A stretch of DNA of 64,000 nt from assembly GCF_005233845.1 (NCBI RefSeq), contig NZ_SZQL01000011.1, forward strand, positions 124,001-188,000. Direction: 5' to 3'. A model generated the notes under the pieces. It saw nothing but the letters and a program-made list of their open reading frames with translations. It was not told where the DNA came from and ran no database searches. Origin of the DNA: Ilyomonas limi (lineage in GTDB: Bacteria; Bacteroidota; Bacteroidia; Chitinophagales; Chitinophagaceae). How positions within the stretch are numbered: position 1 is the first letter of the stretch; every line of letters begins with the position of its first letter. Made by a program: the position numbers and the translations under genes. Below are positions 1 to 9,084 of this stretch, piece after piece.

Positions 1-760
1 TACGAAAGTACAAATCGTTGAAGTGGTGCAATGCGCCTGTTTGTAAGTAAAAATCATACACCTCATTGATGTTAAGTGTTGAATCTACAGGCGGGTTTTC
101 TGCTCTTGGGCCATTGCGTGGTGCATCAAAAAAGTTTAGAAAGCTAAAATTATCCATCAGGAAAAAAGCACCGCGATGATAGGCATCATCCCCCTCAAAC
201 TCGTCTGTTACCGGTGCCTGCGGCGATGCCGCTTTGAGGGCCGGATGTGCATTGGGCAAAGCCGCTGTGGCATAAAAACCTGGATATGAAATACCATATA
301 TACCAGCCTTACCATTGTTGTGGCTGATGTTTTTTAACAGCCAGTCTATCGTGTCGTACGTGTCGCTGCTTTCATCCACCTGCTTGCTGTCTTTTTTATC
401 ATCAATAGCAGGTGTCATCTCTTCAAATTGTCCTTCGCTCATATGCCTGCCGCGTACATCCTGATACACAAAGATGTATTTTTCGCGTGTGAAAAGCGGG
501 TTTGGACCAAGGCGTTTTCTATAAATAGCCTCGCCATAAGGCGCTACCGAATAAGGCGTTCTGTTGATGAGAAAAGGATATGATTGAGTAGTATCTTTTG
601 GAATATAAACACTGGTAAACAACTTCACCCCATCGCGCATAGCAATACGCACTTCTTTTTTGGTGTAATTGTCTTGAATATATGCTGAATCGCCTGCAAG
701 AGGCTGCGCAAAAGATGGTAAACAAAGAATAATAAGGAAAGAAAATAACAGATATTTCAT
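1..760 (-). CDS. CocE/NonD-family (S15-like) alpha/beta hydrolase, 3' part missing
   Basis: The first ~253 residues of a secreted hydrolase; the C-terminus lies outside the window. The start at 760 gives a clear Sec signal peptide (MKYLLFSFLIILCLPSFAQ). The mature part begins with the hallmark of X-Pro dipeptidyl-peptidase/cocaine-esterase-like enzymes: a core with MRDGVKLFTSVYIP, then NRTPYS, then YQDVRGRHMSEG. The nucleophile elbow GISYPG places the catalytic serine at residue 158. The family cleaves esters, amides or beta-lactam-type substrates in the periplasm, and the substrate here cannot be told. The Asp and His of the triad would lie in the missing part. The VOC gene is transcribed divergently. 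The family assignment is firm, the specificity unknown. Confidence 0.85.
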   Translation of the reverse strand, partial: MKYLLFSFLIILCLPSFAQPLAGDSAYIQDNYTKKEVRIAMRDGVKLFTSVYIPKDTTQSYPFLINRTPYSVAPYGEAIYRKRLGPNPLFTREKYIFVYQDVRGRHMSEGQFEEMTPAIDDKKDSKQVDESSDTYDTIDWLLKNISHNNGKAGIYGISYPGFYATAALPNAHPALKAASPQAPVTDEFEGDDAYHRGAFFLMDNFSFLNFFDAPRNGPRAENPPVDSTLNINEVYDFYLQTGALHHFNDLYFR

Positions 761-1003
761 ACGGATAAAGGTAATGACTACAGGTATTGAGTAGAACTGT
801 GAACCCATATTATTGCGGGCGAAGTACTCTGTAAATGGCAGGACAATCAACACAAGCCATCCATATTGATCTTACATCAACCGGGCAAAGCTCCTTCACT
901 CCGCTGGTAATACTAATAATCAGTAAATTTTGAAAACTGAATTCATTTTAATAAAAGCACTCCCATACTGCCTTTGCACCAAAAATGCAATCTATTTTCA
1001 TCC

Positions 1004-1011
1004 TACATTTG
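1004..1011 (+). promoter_or_regulatory. -7 promoter box of the VOC gene
   Basis: TACATTTG matches the Bacteroidota -7 consensus TAnnTTTG and ends five bases before the ATG at 1017. This implies a leaderless or nearly leaderless mRNA. No good -33 TTTG is seen at the usual 19-20 base spacing. Confidence 0.5.
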
Positions 1012-1016
1012 ACTGC

Positions 1017-1409
1017 ATGAATACACCATTGCAGGCTGTGCATCACATCGCTATTATTTGTTCGGATTACGAAGTCTCCAAACGTTTTTATACCGGAGTA
1101 TTGGGTTTGCATATCATTCGCGAAGTATATCGCGAACGCCGGCAATCGTACAAACTGGATCTGGCAATTGGTGACCATTACATAATAGAATTGTTTTCAT
1201 TTCCGTATCCGCCGCCACGCCCATCCACACCCGAAGCTTGCGGACTCAGGCATCTTGCATTTGCAGTAAACAACTTAGACGCAGCTATTCAGCATCTCCA
1301 TAACAACGATGTTGCAACTGAACCGGTACGGGTAGATGAATATACCGGCAAACGATTTACTTTCTTTAAAGATCCGGACGGTTTGCCACTGGAGTTATAT
1401 GAAGTGTAA
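1017..1409 (+). CDS. VOC-family glyoxalase I-like metalloprotein (YaeR/SMU1112c type)
   Basis: A 130-residue single-domain vicinal oxygen chelate protein. The ATG at 1017 (MNTPLQAVHHIAII) is preferred over an upstream in-frame start at 930, because family members begin just before the VHHIAI strand and a -7 box ends five bases before this ATG. Likely metal ligands are His10, Glu58 (YIIELF), His79 (GLRHLAF) and Glu126 (LPLELYE), the four expected for a glyoxalase fold. FKDPDGLPLELYE is the typical C-terminal strand. The family includes lactoylglutathione lyase-like and fosfomycin-resistance-like enzymes; the YaeR branch has no firmly known substrate. The gene stands alone. Confidence 0.85.
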   Translation: MNTPLQAVHHIAIICSDYEVSKRFYTGVLGLHIIREVYRERRQSYKLDLAIGDHYIIELFSFPYPPPRPSTPEACGLRHLAFAVNNLDAAIQHLHNNDVATEPVRVDEYTGKRFTFFKDPDGLPLELYEV

Positions 1410-2394
1410 ATCTTATTTTATGGCATGGAGCTGCTAATGGAAGTGAGTAAGATGTAAGATAATAATGTATGTGTGATGAATTTTTTGTAAAGGTACATTG
1501 CAGATTATCTTATTAATAATACTTTACTGAAGATTATTGGGAAACGCATTTGCCTATTGCAAAAATAGCAGCATCCATTACTCCATACAGCGGTGCCCAT
1601 TCCATCCATACCGAAAATTGCAATTCTGTAAATACATAAGCGCTTTACTACTATTGGTATAATAACGGTTGTTTTTGGCCACACCCATTTCAGGTTTATC
1701 ACACTGCCCGCTACTATAAGTATAATACTTTTACTTAATAATTATTTCTTTGATAATATGCTGCTTAATTAAGCATCACATAAGCCCAAACTTCTCCAAC
1801 TTTAAAAATCCGTTTTCCAACTTTGAAACTGGCTTGGTGCTAATTTTTTCGTAACGTATTCAGTTTCAACATTAATCTTTTTGGCATTTCTGTTGTCTAT
1901 TACAGAGTCTTTGATATTGGATTCCGGGGGAAGAGTATTTCTATACTGTACCCTCTTTTTTTATCTGTTAAATCTATTATCAATTAAATATTTTATCACT
2001 GCTTTCCAATTCGTATCAATTCTATTAAACTACGAACAGGAAGTACTTATCAGGTTATCGTTTTTACACTCTTATAAAGCAAAAAAAACACCAGTCGTTT
2101 TTTTTGAAGCAGGCTGTAGAGTAGATGTTTAGTGCTTAGCGCAACCATCGAACACCAAAGGCGCCAACACTCACCAGAGTACCTGTACATAATTGGGGGG
2201 TTTAAGTGCATATACTTTTGGGTCACAAACCCATATAAAGGAACGTAACTAAAACACAGAATAAACCGCTGAAGCTATTAGCTATAAAAGAATGCCCGTT
2301 TATTACAACAGATTTATCCGTTTTATTCTTTTCTATCTTTATTTATCCCAACAATCTCTCAAATCTTCATCAAGGAAACATTCTTCGTCAAAAA
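1410..2394. other. Long non-coding stretch
   Basis: About 1 kb of A+T-rich DNA without a convincing gene. The only open frame (1881-2132) starts with TTG and has no recognisable domain. Nothing else was recognised until the palindromes that begin at 2395. Confidence 0.5.
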
Positions 2395-2460
2395 GTTTTC
2401 GAAAACGAAATCTTTGTCCGATACCGGACAAAACGGAAGCGTCCATTTAAATTAAATGGA
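2395..2460. promoter_or_regulatory. Three consecutive palindromes upstream of the efflux operon (putative activator sites)
   Basis: GTTTTC/GAAAAC at 2395-2406 is a perfect 12-base palindrome. TTTGTCCG (2413-2420) and CGGACAAA (2425-2432) form an 8+8 inverted repeat with a 4-base gap. TCCATTTAA/TTAAATGGA at 2442-2460 is a perfect odd palindrome. The middle one is centred about 61 bases before the -24 element at 2482 and about 85 before the predicted transcription start, where sigma-54 activators usually bind. It is therefore the best candidate operator for the response regulator encoded at 9085. That link is an inference. Confidence 0.55.
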
Positions 2461-2481
2461 TGATAATGAACTATTTACCGG

Positions 2482-2496
2482 TGGCACGCCGGTTGA
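2482..2496 (+). promoter_or_regulatory. Putative sigma-54 (-24/-12) promoter of the efflux operon
   Basis: TGGCACG, four bases, then TTGA fits the sigma-54 consensus TGGCACG-N4-TTGCA, with the invariant GG at 2483-2484 and GA in place of GC at 2495-2496. The predicted transcription start is near 2508, just before the ATG at 2520. A sigma-54-dependent activator is encoded in the same locus. The element lies inside the longest open frame, so if real it rules out the upstream ATG at 2460. Confidence 0.6.
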
Positions 2497-2519
2497 ATAA
2501 TCTGAGCAAAATAGAAATA

Positions 2520-3767
2520 ATGGATACGGCGCTTCCCAATACAGTAATACAACAGCGTAACAGAAAAAAGGTATATTTAGTTGTTGACGTGCTGCTTGTC
2601 CTTTCAATTTGCATCTGGCTCGTACGGTTCTCTTTTGCATCCACCATCAGCCGCTCTGCTTTCACCACTTCAACTGTTGAAGTAGGCAGCATCGAAAATA
2701 CATTGACTGCTTCTGGTCAAATTTTGCCTGAATTTGAGGAAGTAATCACAAGTCCTATTTCAGCTTCTATACAAAATGTACTATTAGATGCCGGCAGTGC
2801 GGTAAAAGCCGGGCAAGCCATTCTTACATTAGACAAAACCGCCACCCAAACAGAATATGAAAAACAGAAGTTTCAGTTAGAAAGCAAACGCAACAGCATA
2901 CAACAATTAAAAGTAGAATTAGACAAAAGTTTTTACGATATAAAATCCAACAACGATATTAAGCAACTGCGGATCAACAGCTTAAAAGCAGCCGTAGAAG
3001 ATGCCAAACGCCTGTACAAGGCAGGTGGCGGTACAAAGGAAGATGTAGAACGGGCCGAACTGGATTTAAAAGTTGCCGAACTGGAAAAAAAGCAATTGGA
3101 GAATGAAATAAAAGCAAAGCAAAAAACCATGCAGTTGGAAATACGCGAATCGGAAATTGCCGCCGCCATACAGGAAAATGATTTAAATGCTTTAGGAAGA
3201 AAATTACAGATGGCAGATATTGTTGCCAACCATGCCGGTGTAATAACGTGGGTAAACAAAAATATTGGCGTCAGCATACAGGAAGGTGAATCGCTGGCAC
3301 GCGTAGCCGACCTCAGCAGCTTTAAAGCTAACGGCACTATTTCCGATACTTATTTAGATCAACTGCACAACGGCATGCCTGTTATCATTCGCGCCAATGA
3401 TATGGAGGTACGGGGTATTATCAGTACTATTTATCCATCTGTCCAAAATGGCATTGTTTCCTTCGACATACAGCTCAATGACCGCAACAACAAGCAGTTG
3501 CGACCAGATATGAAAGTGGATGTGTACGTAGTAACGGCTGCTAACAACCATACCATGCGTGTGGCCAATGGTGCTGCATTTAAAGGTGCACCAATGCAAG
3601 ACATTTTTGTACTGAAAGGGGATAAAGCAGAAAGAAGAACGGTGCACATCGGCATGAGCAACTTTGATTATGTAGAAATAAAGGATAATGTGCAACCCGG
3701 CGATGTGGTGATTACTTCGGATATGAGTGATTATAAAAATGCAAAAGAAATCACCATTAAAAAGTAA
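2520..3767 (+). CDS. HlyD/MacA-type periplasmic adaptor of an ABC efflux pump
   Basis: A 415-residue membrane fusion protein that would link the inner-membrane ABC transporter (5499-8747) to the TolC-like channel that follows. It has one N-terminal membrane anchor (residues ~19-38), a first biotinyl-lipoyl half (~75-105, with PISASIQNVLLDAGSAVKAG), a long coiled-coil hairpin rich in Lys and Glu (~107-235), the second lipoyl half (NHAGVITWV) and beta-barrel and membrane-proximal domains to the end. An in-frame ATG exists at 2460, but the ATG at 2520 is chosen because the sigma-54-like promoter lies between the two. The stop is 3 bases before the next ATG, so the two genes are surely cotranscribed. 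Substrate unknown. Confidence 0.9.
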   Translation: MDTALPNTVIQQRNRKKVYLVVDVLLVLSICIWLVRFSFASTISRSAFTTSTVEVGSIENTLTASGQILPEFEEVITSPISASIQNVLLDAGSAVKAGQAILTLDKTATQTEYEKQKFQLESKRNSIQQLKVELDKSFYDIKSNNDIKQLRINSLKAAVEDAKRLYKAGGGTKEDVERAELDLKVAELEKKQLENEIKAKQKTMQLEIRESEIAAAIQENDLNALGRKLQMADIVANHAGVITWVNKNIGVSIQEGESLARVADLSSFKANGTISDTYLDQLHNGMPVIIRANDMEVRGIISTIYPSVQNGIVSFDIQLNDRNNKQLRPDMKVDVYVVTAANNHTMRVANGAAFKGAPMQDIFVLKGDKAERRTVHIGMSNFDYVEIKDNVQPGDVVITSDMSDYKNAKEITIKK

Positions 3768-3770
3768 TAC

Positions 3771-5237
3771 ATGAGACAGCTACAATTGATATTTTTTTTA
3801 TTGTTCCAGTTGCTGCTGTGCAAGGGTTTCAGCCAAAAAGATAATGACACGGTACAGCTAAGCCTGCAGCAAATAGTGCAGATGGCAAAAAATAAATCCA
3901 TTGCATCGCAACAGGCAATCACCAGCCGTGAAACACGCTATTGGGAATGGCGAACGTATCGCTCTAACTATAAACCACAGCTTTCTTTAGAAGGTATTCT
4001 GCCGGGCTACAACAAAACTTATCTGCAGGTAGTGCAGCCCAACGGAACAATTGAATTTCAACCTATACACAACAACAATTCATCCCTCAACCTTTCTTTC
4101 AGCCAAAGCATTGCGCAAACGGGTGGTACCATTTTCGGCACCTCGCAGTTGCAGCGTTTTGATGACTTTGACCGGAAGAATACGTTGTACAACAGTATGC
4201 CGTATGCTATTGGTTACAACCAGCCTATTTTTCAATTCAATAGCTTGAAATGGGACAAGAAAATAGAGCCGCTGAAATATAGCGAAAGCAAGCAGGCTTT
4301 TACAGAAGATATGGAACAAATTGCCGTAACGGCAAGTGGCTATTTTTTCGACCTTTTACTGGCGCAGGTAAACCTGAAAGCTGCCGAAACTAATTTAACC
4401 AATACGCAAAAAATTCTGGCTATTGCTAATGAGAAATTCGACCTTGGTAAAATATCTAAAAACGAAATATTACAACTACAGTTAGAATTATTAAAGTCGC
4501 AGAAAGCAGTAGGTATTGCCAAGCGCGATATGGAAATTGCTACGTTAAATATAAAAGCATACACTGGTATGCAGGGCAACAGCAAAATAGAACTGATGGT
4601 TCCGGAAGGTGAAATTAATATGCAGTTGAGCACCGATAAAGTATTGGAAGAAGCATACGCCAACAGAAGCGATGCGATTGCCTTTATGCGCCGCATTGCC
4701 GAGGCAAAAAGAGATGTAGCAAAAGCAAAAGCCAACAGTGGTATCAATGCGTCTTTAACGGCTAACTTAGGCTTTTCGAAAAGTGCTGCCACGGTTGGCA
4801 AAGTGTACCGCTCGCCACAAGACCAGCAGTTGCTGCAGCTTCAGTTTGATATTCCGGTACTGGACTGGGGCAGGCAGAAATCGCGCACCAAAACCGCCGA
4901 AGCCAATTTGAAATTAACGGAATATTCGGTAGCGCAGGACAAGCAAAATTTTACACAGGAAATCATTACGCAGGTAACGCTTTTCCAGATGATGAAAGAC
5001 CAGGTAGCACTATCGGCAAGAGCAGACAGTATTGCTACTGAAAAGTACGGTATTGCCAAAGACCGTTATGTGTTGGGCAATTTAAGCATCACCGATTTGG
5101 GGATTGCTTTTGAAGAAAAAGACCAGGCGAAAAGAGATTATGTAGCGGCGCTGCGCGACTTGTGGAGCGCTTATTATGAGCTCCGGTATTTATCCCTGTA
5201 TGACTTTGAGAAAAACCAAAAAATTATGTACAAATAA
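3771..5237 (+). CDS. TolC-family outer-membrane efflux protein
   Basis: A 488-residue protein with a signal peptide (MRQLQLIFFLLFQLLLCKGFS) and the two-fold repeated helix-strand layout of outer-membrane efflux proteins. Helices rich in Ala, Lys and Glu (~180-260 and ~285-330) alternate with beta-strand segments such as NSSLNLSFSQSIAQTGG and QLQFDIPVLDWGR; the latter is a typical TolC-family strand-turn in Bacteroidota. It would form the outer-membrane duct for the adaptor encoded just upstream. The length matches the family. A ~150-base inverted-repeat element follows before the ATPase gene. Confidence 0.9.
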   Translation: MRQLQLIFFLLFQLLLCKGFSQKDNDTVQLSLQQIVQMAKNKSIASQQAITSRETRYWEWRTYRSNYKPQLSLEGILPGYNKTYLQVVQPNGTIEFQPIHNNNSSLNLSFSQSIAQTGGTIFGTSQLQRFDDFDRKNTLYNSMPYAIGYNQPIFQFNSLKWDKKIEPLKYSESKQAFTEDMEQIAVTASGYFFDLLLAQVNLKAAETNLTNTQKILAIANEKFDLGKISKNEILQLQLELLKSQKAVGIAKRDMEIATLNIKAYTGMQGNSKIELMVPEGEINMQLSTDKVLEEAYANRSDAIAFMRRIAEAKRDVAKAKANSGINASLTANLGFSKSAATVGKVYRSPQDQQLLQLQFDIPVLDWGRQKSRTKTAEANLKLTEYSVAQDKQNFTQEIITQVTLFQMMKDQVALSARADSIATEKYGIAKDRYVLGNLSITDLGIAFEEKDQAKRDYVAALRDLWSAYYELRYLSLYDFEKNQKIMYK

Positions 5238-5243
5238 AAATGC

Positions 5244-5397
5244 CATTGCGAATGATAGCGAAGCAATCTGTGGATGGTATTAAAATCAAAATAAGTCATC
5301 AGAGGATTGTATTCGTGCTAAATTTTATAAAGATAGAATTAAGCCACTCATAGTGATTTACAGCTTAGCATAAATTGCTTCGCTATCGCTCGTAATG
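5244..5397. repeat. Palindromic dispersed repeat, copy 1 (MITE/REP-like)
   Basis: The left arm at 5244-5267 and the right arm at 5374-5397 are 24-base inverted repeats (core GATAGCGAAGCAAT / ATTGCTTCGCTATC) with three mismatches, separated by ~106 A+T-rich bases. A second, better preserved copy lies at 16885-17031 and shares an internal TGATTTACAGCT segment before the right arm. It sits between the TolC-like gene and the ABC ATPase gene, so the RNA could fold into a long hairpin inside the operon. Confidence 0.8.
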
Positions 5398-5498
5398 ACG
5401 AAGATTGTCAAATTACAAAAGCAACAATTCATTCTAAATATTCATTAGTTCACAACAACTATTCAACTAACAATTTTACAAACAAAAACAAATAATTT

Positions 5499-6227
5499 AT
5501 GATACAGGTTCAACAACCCACCATGCAAACAACTACTGCAATTAACGATAAAAGAGAAGCTATGATACACTTGCAAAACGTTGAAAAAGTGTATCGCACC
5601 GATACGATTGAAACACTGGCTTTAAGCAATATCAATCTCCATATTGCCAAAGGCGAATTTTTGTCTATCATGGGTCCATCGGGCTGCGGCAAAAGTACCT
5701 TGCTCAATATTATAGGTTTGCTGGATGCAGCTACCAAAGGTCAGGTGCTGATTGATAATCAGGATACTACCCATTTATCGGATAAAGCCATGGCGCAGTT
5801 TCGCAATAAAAAAATTGGTTTCATTTTTCAAAGCTATCATCTCATTAATGATCTTGCTGTGCAGGACAATGTAGAGCTTCCCCTGCTCTACCGCAGCAGC
5901 TCGGCAAAAGAAAGAAGGCAACGCTCTGCCGAAGCTTTGCAAAAAGTAGGCTTAAGCAACCGCATGAAACATTTTCCAAAACAGCTTTCGGGCGGACAAA
6001 AGCAACGCGTAGCCATTGCCAGAGCGATTGTAGGGCAGCCAGAGATTATACTGGCGGATGAGCCAACCGGCAACCTGGATAGTGCCATGGGCGATGAAAT
6101 CATGAACATCTTACTGCACCTTAACAGCACTGAAGGTACAACCATAATAATGGTTACACACGATGAATACATGGCAAAGAAAACACATCGTTTAGTGCGC
6201 TTGTTTGATGGCTCGCAAGTGCAGTAA
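5499..6227 (+). CDS. ABC transporter ATP-binding protein (MacB/LolD type)
   Basis: A 242-residue stand-alone nucleotide-binding domain. The Walker A motif GPSGCGKST is at 59-67, the Q-loop Gln at 111, the signature LSGGQ at 163-167, Walker B IILADE at 183-188 with the following PTGNLD typical of the LolD/MacB/FtsE group, and the H-loop His at 221. It would power the two permeases that follow, together with the adaptor and the TolC-like protein. The first ~20 residues extend beyond the family core; an internal ATG at residue 22 (MIHLQNVEKVY) is an alternative start. Confidence 0.92.
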   Translation: MIQVQQPTMQTTTAINDKREAMIHLQNVEKVYRTDTIETLALSNINLHIAKGEFLSIMGPSGCGKSTLLNIIGLLDAATKGQVLIDNQDTTHLSDKAMAQFRNKKIGFIFQSYHLINDLAVQDNVELPLLYRSSSAKERRQRSAEALQKVGLSNRMKHFPKQLSGGQKQRVAIARAIVGQPEIILADEPTGNLDSAMGDEIMNILLHLNSTEGTTIIMVTHDEYMAKKTHRLVRLFDGSQVQ

Positions 6228-6325
6228 AATAGATGACAGATGATAGCTGATAGATGACAACGTGTATGATGCTGCAACTGTTCTTCACCTATAGTTAATA
6301 ATTCAACATTTATAATTCTTTTTAT

Positions 6326-7555
6326 ATGCTTAAAAATTATTTTAAAATAGCCATAGCGGTACTAAAGCGAAGGAAATTCTTCACTTTTATTTCTTTGTTT
6401 GGCATTTCCTTTACGCTTACGATACTTATAGTTTTAACTGCATTTGTAGACAATATAGTTAGCGCCAATTATCCTGAAGTAAACCGGGATCGTTCGCTAT
6501 ATATTATTTCCATTCAACAAAAAGATACCGTGCACCAGGGGCAAATGACGGGACCAGCGAGTTATTATTATTTAAGTCATTATGTAGAGACTTTGAAAAC
6601 ACCAGCGATGGTTGCTATCTCTTCCATGTTTGCTCCAACCAATGCGTATGTAAACAATCGCAAACTAGTGCTAAATATGAAGTACACCAACGATGCTTTC
6701 TGGAAGGTGTTGCAGTTTCAATTTCTGGAAGGTAAGCCATACACGCAACAGCAAATTGAAAACGGCGAGCATATTGCTGTAATAACGGAAGATACAAAGC
6801 AGCAATACTTTGGCGATGTGCCTTCGGTGGTGGGTAAATATATTGAAGCAGACAATGTGCAGTACCGCGTAACAGGCGTTGTAAAAAGTGTCCCTGTTAT
6901 CATGCCTGTAACTTATGCTGACATCTTTGTACCTTATACATTTTCCAAAGCAGACTGGAGAACAAAAACATACTCAGGAAGCTACACTGCTGTTTTGCTT
7001 GCCAATTCACCATCAGACTTTAAGAAAATACAAGCGGAGTATGCCAATGTTGTTGCTAAAATTCCGCCGGAAAACAAAGATTTTAATGTGCTGGTAAGTT
7101 CTGCAGATACCTATCTCAAAAGTTTTTTAGCTATCAGTAATAAAGGCAACGGTGTAGAAATATTAACTACGGTTATTCTTGTATTTGCATTGTTTGTTAT
7201 GCTGTTGCCTACACTCAACCTCATCAATATCAATATAAGCCGTATTATGGAGCGCTCGTCTGAAATAGGCGTACGCAAAGCATTTGGCGCCTCTTCCAAA
7301 ACACTGGTTATACAGTTTATAGTTGAAAATCTTATCCTCACCATTTTCGGTGCGGTGCTTGGCTTGCTGGTTTCGTTTATTATAATTCAGATGATCAACA
7401 ACAGTAATCTTATTGCAAATATTCACCTCACCATCAACTTTACAGTACTGTTTTATGCGTTGCTTGCATGTCTTGCTTTTGGCTTATTCTCAGGCGTTTA
7501 CCCTGCCTGGCGTATGTCGAAAATGCACATAGCAACTGCATTAAAAGCACAATAA
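6326..7555 (+). CDS. ABC transporter permease, MacB/FtsX type (first)
   Basis: 409 residues. One membrane segment near the N-terminus (~20-42) is followed by a large periplasmic MacB_PCD domain (~45-270) and three C-terminal membrane segments (~277-300, 330-357, 371-395). SEIGVRKAFGAS before the third segment is the cytoplasmic coupling motif of FtsX-type permeases. This topology is typical of mechanotransmission ABC proteins, which drive substrates from the periplasm through a TolC channel. It is paired with a second permease 22 bases downstream, so the pump is probably a heterodimer. Confidence 0.9.
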   Translation: MLKNYFKIAIAVLKRRKFFTFISLFGISFTLTILIVLTAFVDNIVSANYPEVNRDRSLYIISIQQKDTVHQGQMTGPASYYYLSHYVETLKTPAMVAISSMFAPTNAYVNNRKLVLNMKYTNDAFWKVLQFQFLEGKPYTQQQIENGEHIAVITEDTKQQYFGDVPSVVGKYIEADNVQYRVTGVVKSVPVIMPVTYADIFVPYTFSKADWRTKTYSGSYTAVLLANSPSDFKKIQAEYANVVAKIPPENKDFNVLVSSADTYLKSFLAISNKGNGVEILTTVILVFALFVMLLPTLNLININISRIMERSSEIGVRKAFGASSKTLVIQFIVENLILTIFGAVLGLLVSFIIIQMINNSNLIANIHLTINFTVLFYALLACLAFGLFSGVYPAWRMSKMHIATALKAQ

Positions 7556-7577
7556 TATTCACCTTAAAAAAGATTAT

Positions 7578-8747
7578 ATGTTCAGGCATTTATTTAAACT
7601 GATATGGAACAAAAAGAAAGAAAACTTTCTGATGATAACAGAAATGCTGGTGTCGTTTCTTGTAATATTTGCAGTGCTTTCTATGACGGTTTTTTATTAT
7701 CACAATTACCGGCAGCCAATGGGCTTTGATTATGAGGATGTATGGGTGGTAAATTATTCAGCGCCACAAAGCGCGCAGCGCGGCGATTCTGCCATGTTGT
7801 TCAGGCAAACGATACGGCAAATGCTACTCTCTATGCCGCAGATAAAAAAATTAAGCTTTGCAGGAAGTAATGTACCGTTTGCTATGAGCACTTCCAACTC
7901 AAATATCGATTATAATGGCAAGTCAGTACTTGCAAACATTTATGATTCAGAAATCAGCTACGCCAGCGTACTCAATATGCACCTGAAAGAAGGACGATGG
8001 TTTACACAAGCTGATGAAGTATCAAAATATCCGCCGGTTGTCATTAATGAAATGACGAAAGAAGCCTTGTTTGGCAAGGATCAGGCAGTTGGAAAACTAA
8101 TAGGAAAGGACAATCCTTTAAAGGTGGTAGGTGTTGTTCAAAATTTGAAAGATAAAGGTGATTACCAGCCGGTTGAATATGGCATGTACAAACTAATGGA
8201 TACTGGTTCGTATCACCATGCAAGCACTATTTTGTTGAAGGTGCAGCCCGGTACAGACGCTGCTTTCGAAGGCAAGATTTTCAAACAACTTTCTAATGCA
8301 ATTGGCTCAAGCATCGAAATAGAACATCTGGATAAAAAACTCGCTTCAAAAAACAAGATATTTTTAGTACCGGCTATTATTGCGACAATTGTAGCTGCAT
8401 TTCTCATCATCAATGTTGCGCTTGGTTTGTTTGGTGTGTTGTGGTATAATATCAATAAACGCAGAAGCGAAATTGGCTTGCGTCGTGCAGTGGGCGCTAC
8501 GGGTAATTCCGTTTCAAAACAGCTTGTTGGCGAAGCACTGATGCTCTCTACGTTTGCGCTCATTATCGGTTCGTTTTTCGCTGTGCAGTTTCCCTTGCTC
8601 AATGTGTTCGATTTACCTGAAGGTGTTTATATTATTGCAATGGTTTTATCCATCTTATTTATTTACTTTCTTGTAATTATTTGTGCATTATATCCAGGCA
8701 GGCAGGCGGCTGCAATTTACCCTGCTACTGCATTGCACGAAGATTAG
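7578..8747 (+). CDS. ABC transporter permease, MacB/FtsX type (second)
   Basis: 389 residues with the same layout as the preceding permease: one N-terminal membrane segment (~16-38), a periplasmic domain (~40-265) and three C-terminal segments. The motif SEIGLRRAVGAT matches SEIGVRKAFGAS of its partner. The two share the fold but clearly differ in sequence, which suggests specialised halves of one transporter. It is the last structural gene of the pump; a composite inverted-repeat region separates it from the regulator genes. Confidence 0.9.
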   Translation: MFRHLFKLIWNKKKENFLMITEMLVSFLVIFAVLSMTVFYYHNYRQPMGFDYEDVWVVNYSAPQSAQRGDSAMLFRQTIRQMLLSMPQIKKLSFAGSNVPFAMSTSNSNIDYNGKSVLANIYDSEISYASVLNMHLKEGRWFTQADEVSKYPPVVINEMTKEALFGKDQAVGKLIGKDNPLKVVGVVQNLKDKGDYQPVEYGMYKLMDTGSYHHASTILLKVQPGTDAAFEGKIFKQLSNAIGSSIEIEHLDKKLASKNKIFLVPAIIATIVAAFLIINVALGLFGVLWYNINKRRSEIGLRRAVGATGNSVSKQLVGEALMLSTFALIIGSFFAVQFPLLNVFDLPEGVYIIAMVLSILFIYFLVIICALYPGRQAAAIYPATALHED

Positions 8748-8776
8748 AAAAATTGCTTATTTTACCTGCTGATTTC

Positions 8777-9057
8777 CACCGCGGAGAACAGGAGTAAATA
8801 GAGTTTACGCAGAGTACATAAATTTTATTAACGGCTGTTTAAAATCAGTAAGTTAAAAACCAGTGATTACAGCCGTCTTGCCGACGAAAGGAGGCATCTC
8901 TGCTTTTTTAGTTCGTTATCGTTGCGGGGATTTCTCCCGTTGGTCGAAATGACGAAACCCTGATTTATTAGCTCTATAAATTTAAACAGCTTCTAATCTT
9001 TTAAAATACTCAAAAAAATCTCTGCGAAACCTCCTATAACTCCTGTTCTCCGCGGTG
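8777..9057. repeat. Nested inverted-repeat element between pump and regulator genes
   Basis: A perfect 19-base inverted repeat forms the outer ends (8777-8795 and 9039-9057, core CCGCGGAGAACAGGAGT). Inside it lie CGCAGAG (8809-8815) with CTCTGCG (9020-9026), and GCTGTTTAAA (8834-8843) with TTTAAACAGC (8981-8990). The middle holds G+C-richer text. No open frame of note is present. The layout is that of a small non-coding mobile or palindromic element of ~280 bases. Confidence 0.65.
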
Positions 9058-9084
9058 AACCCAAAAAATTAAACTTGCTGTTGT

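Noticed and set aside
1881-2132. 83-residue open frame on the plus strand
   Set aside because: It begins with TTG, has no start signal or domain, and its composition looks like translated A+T-rich spacer.
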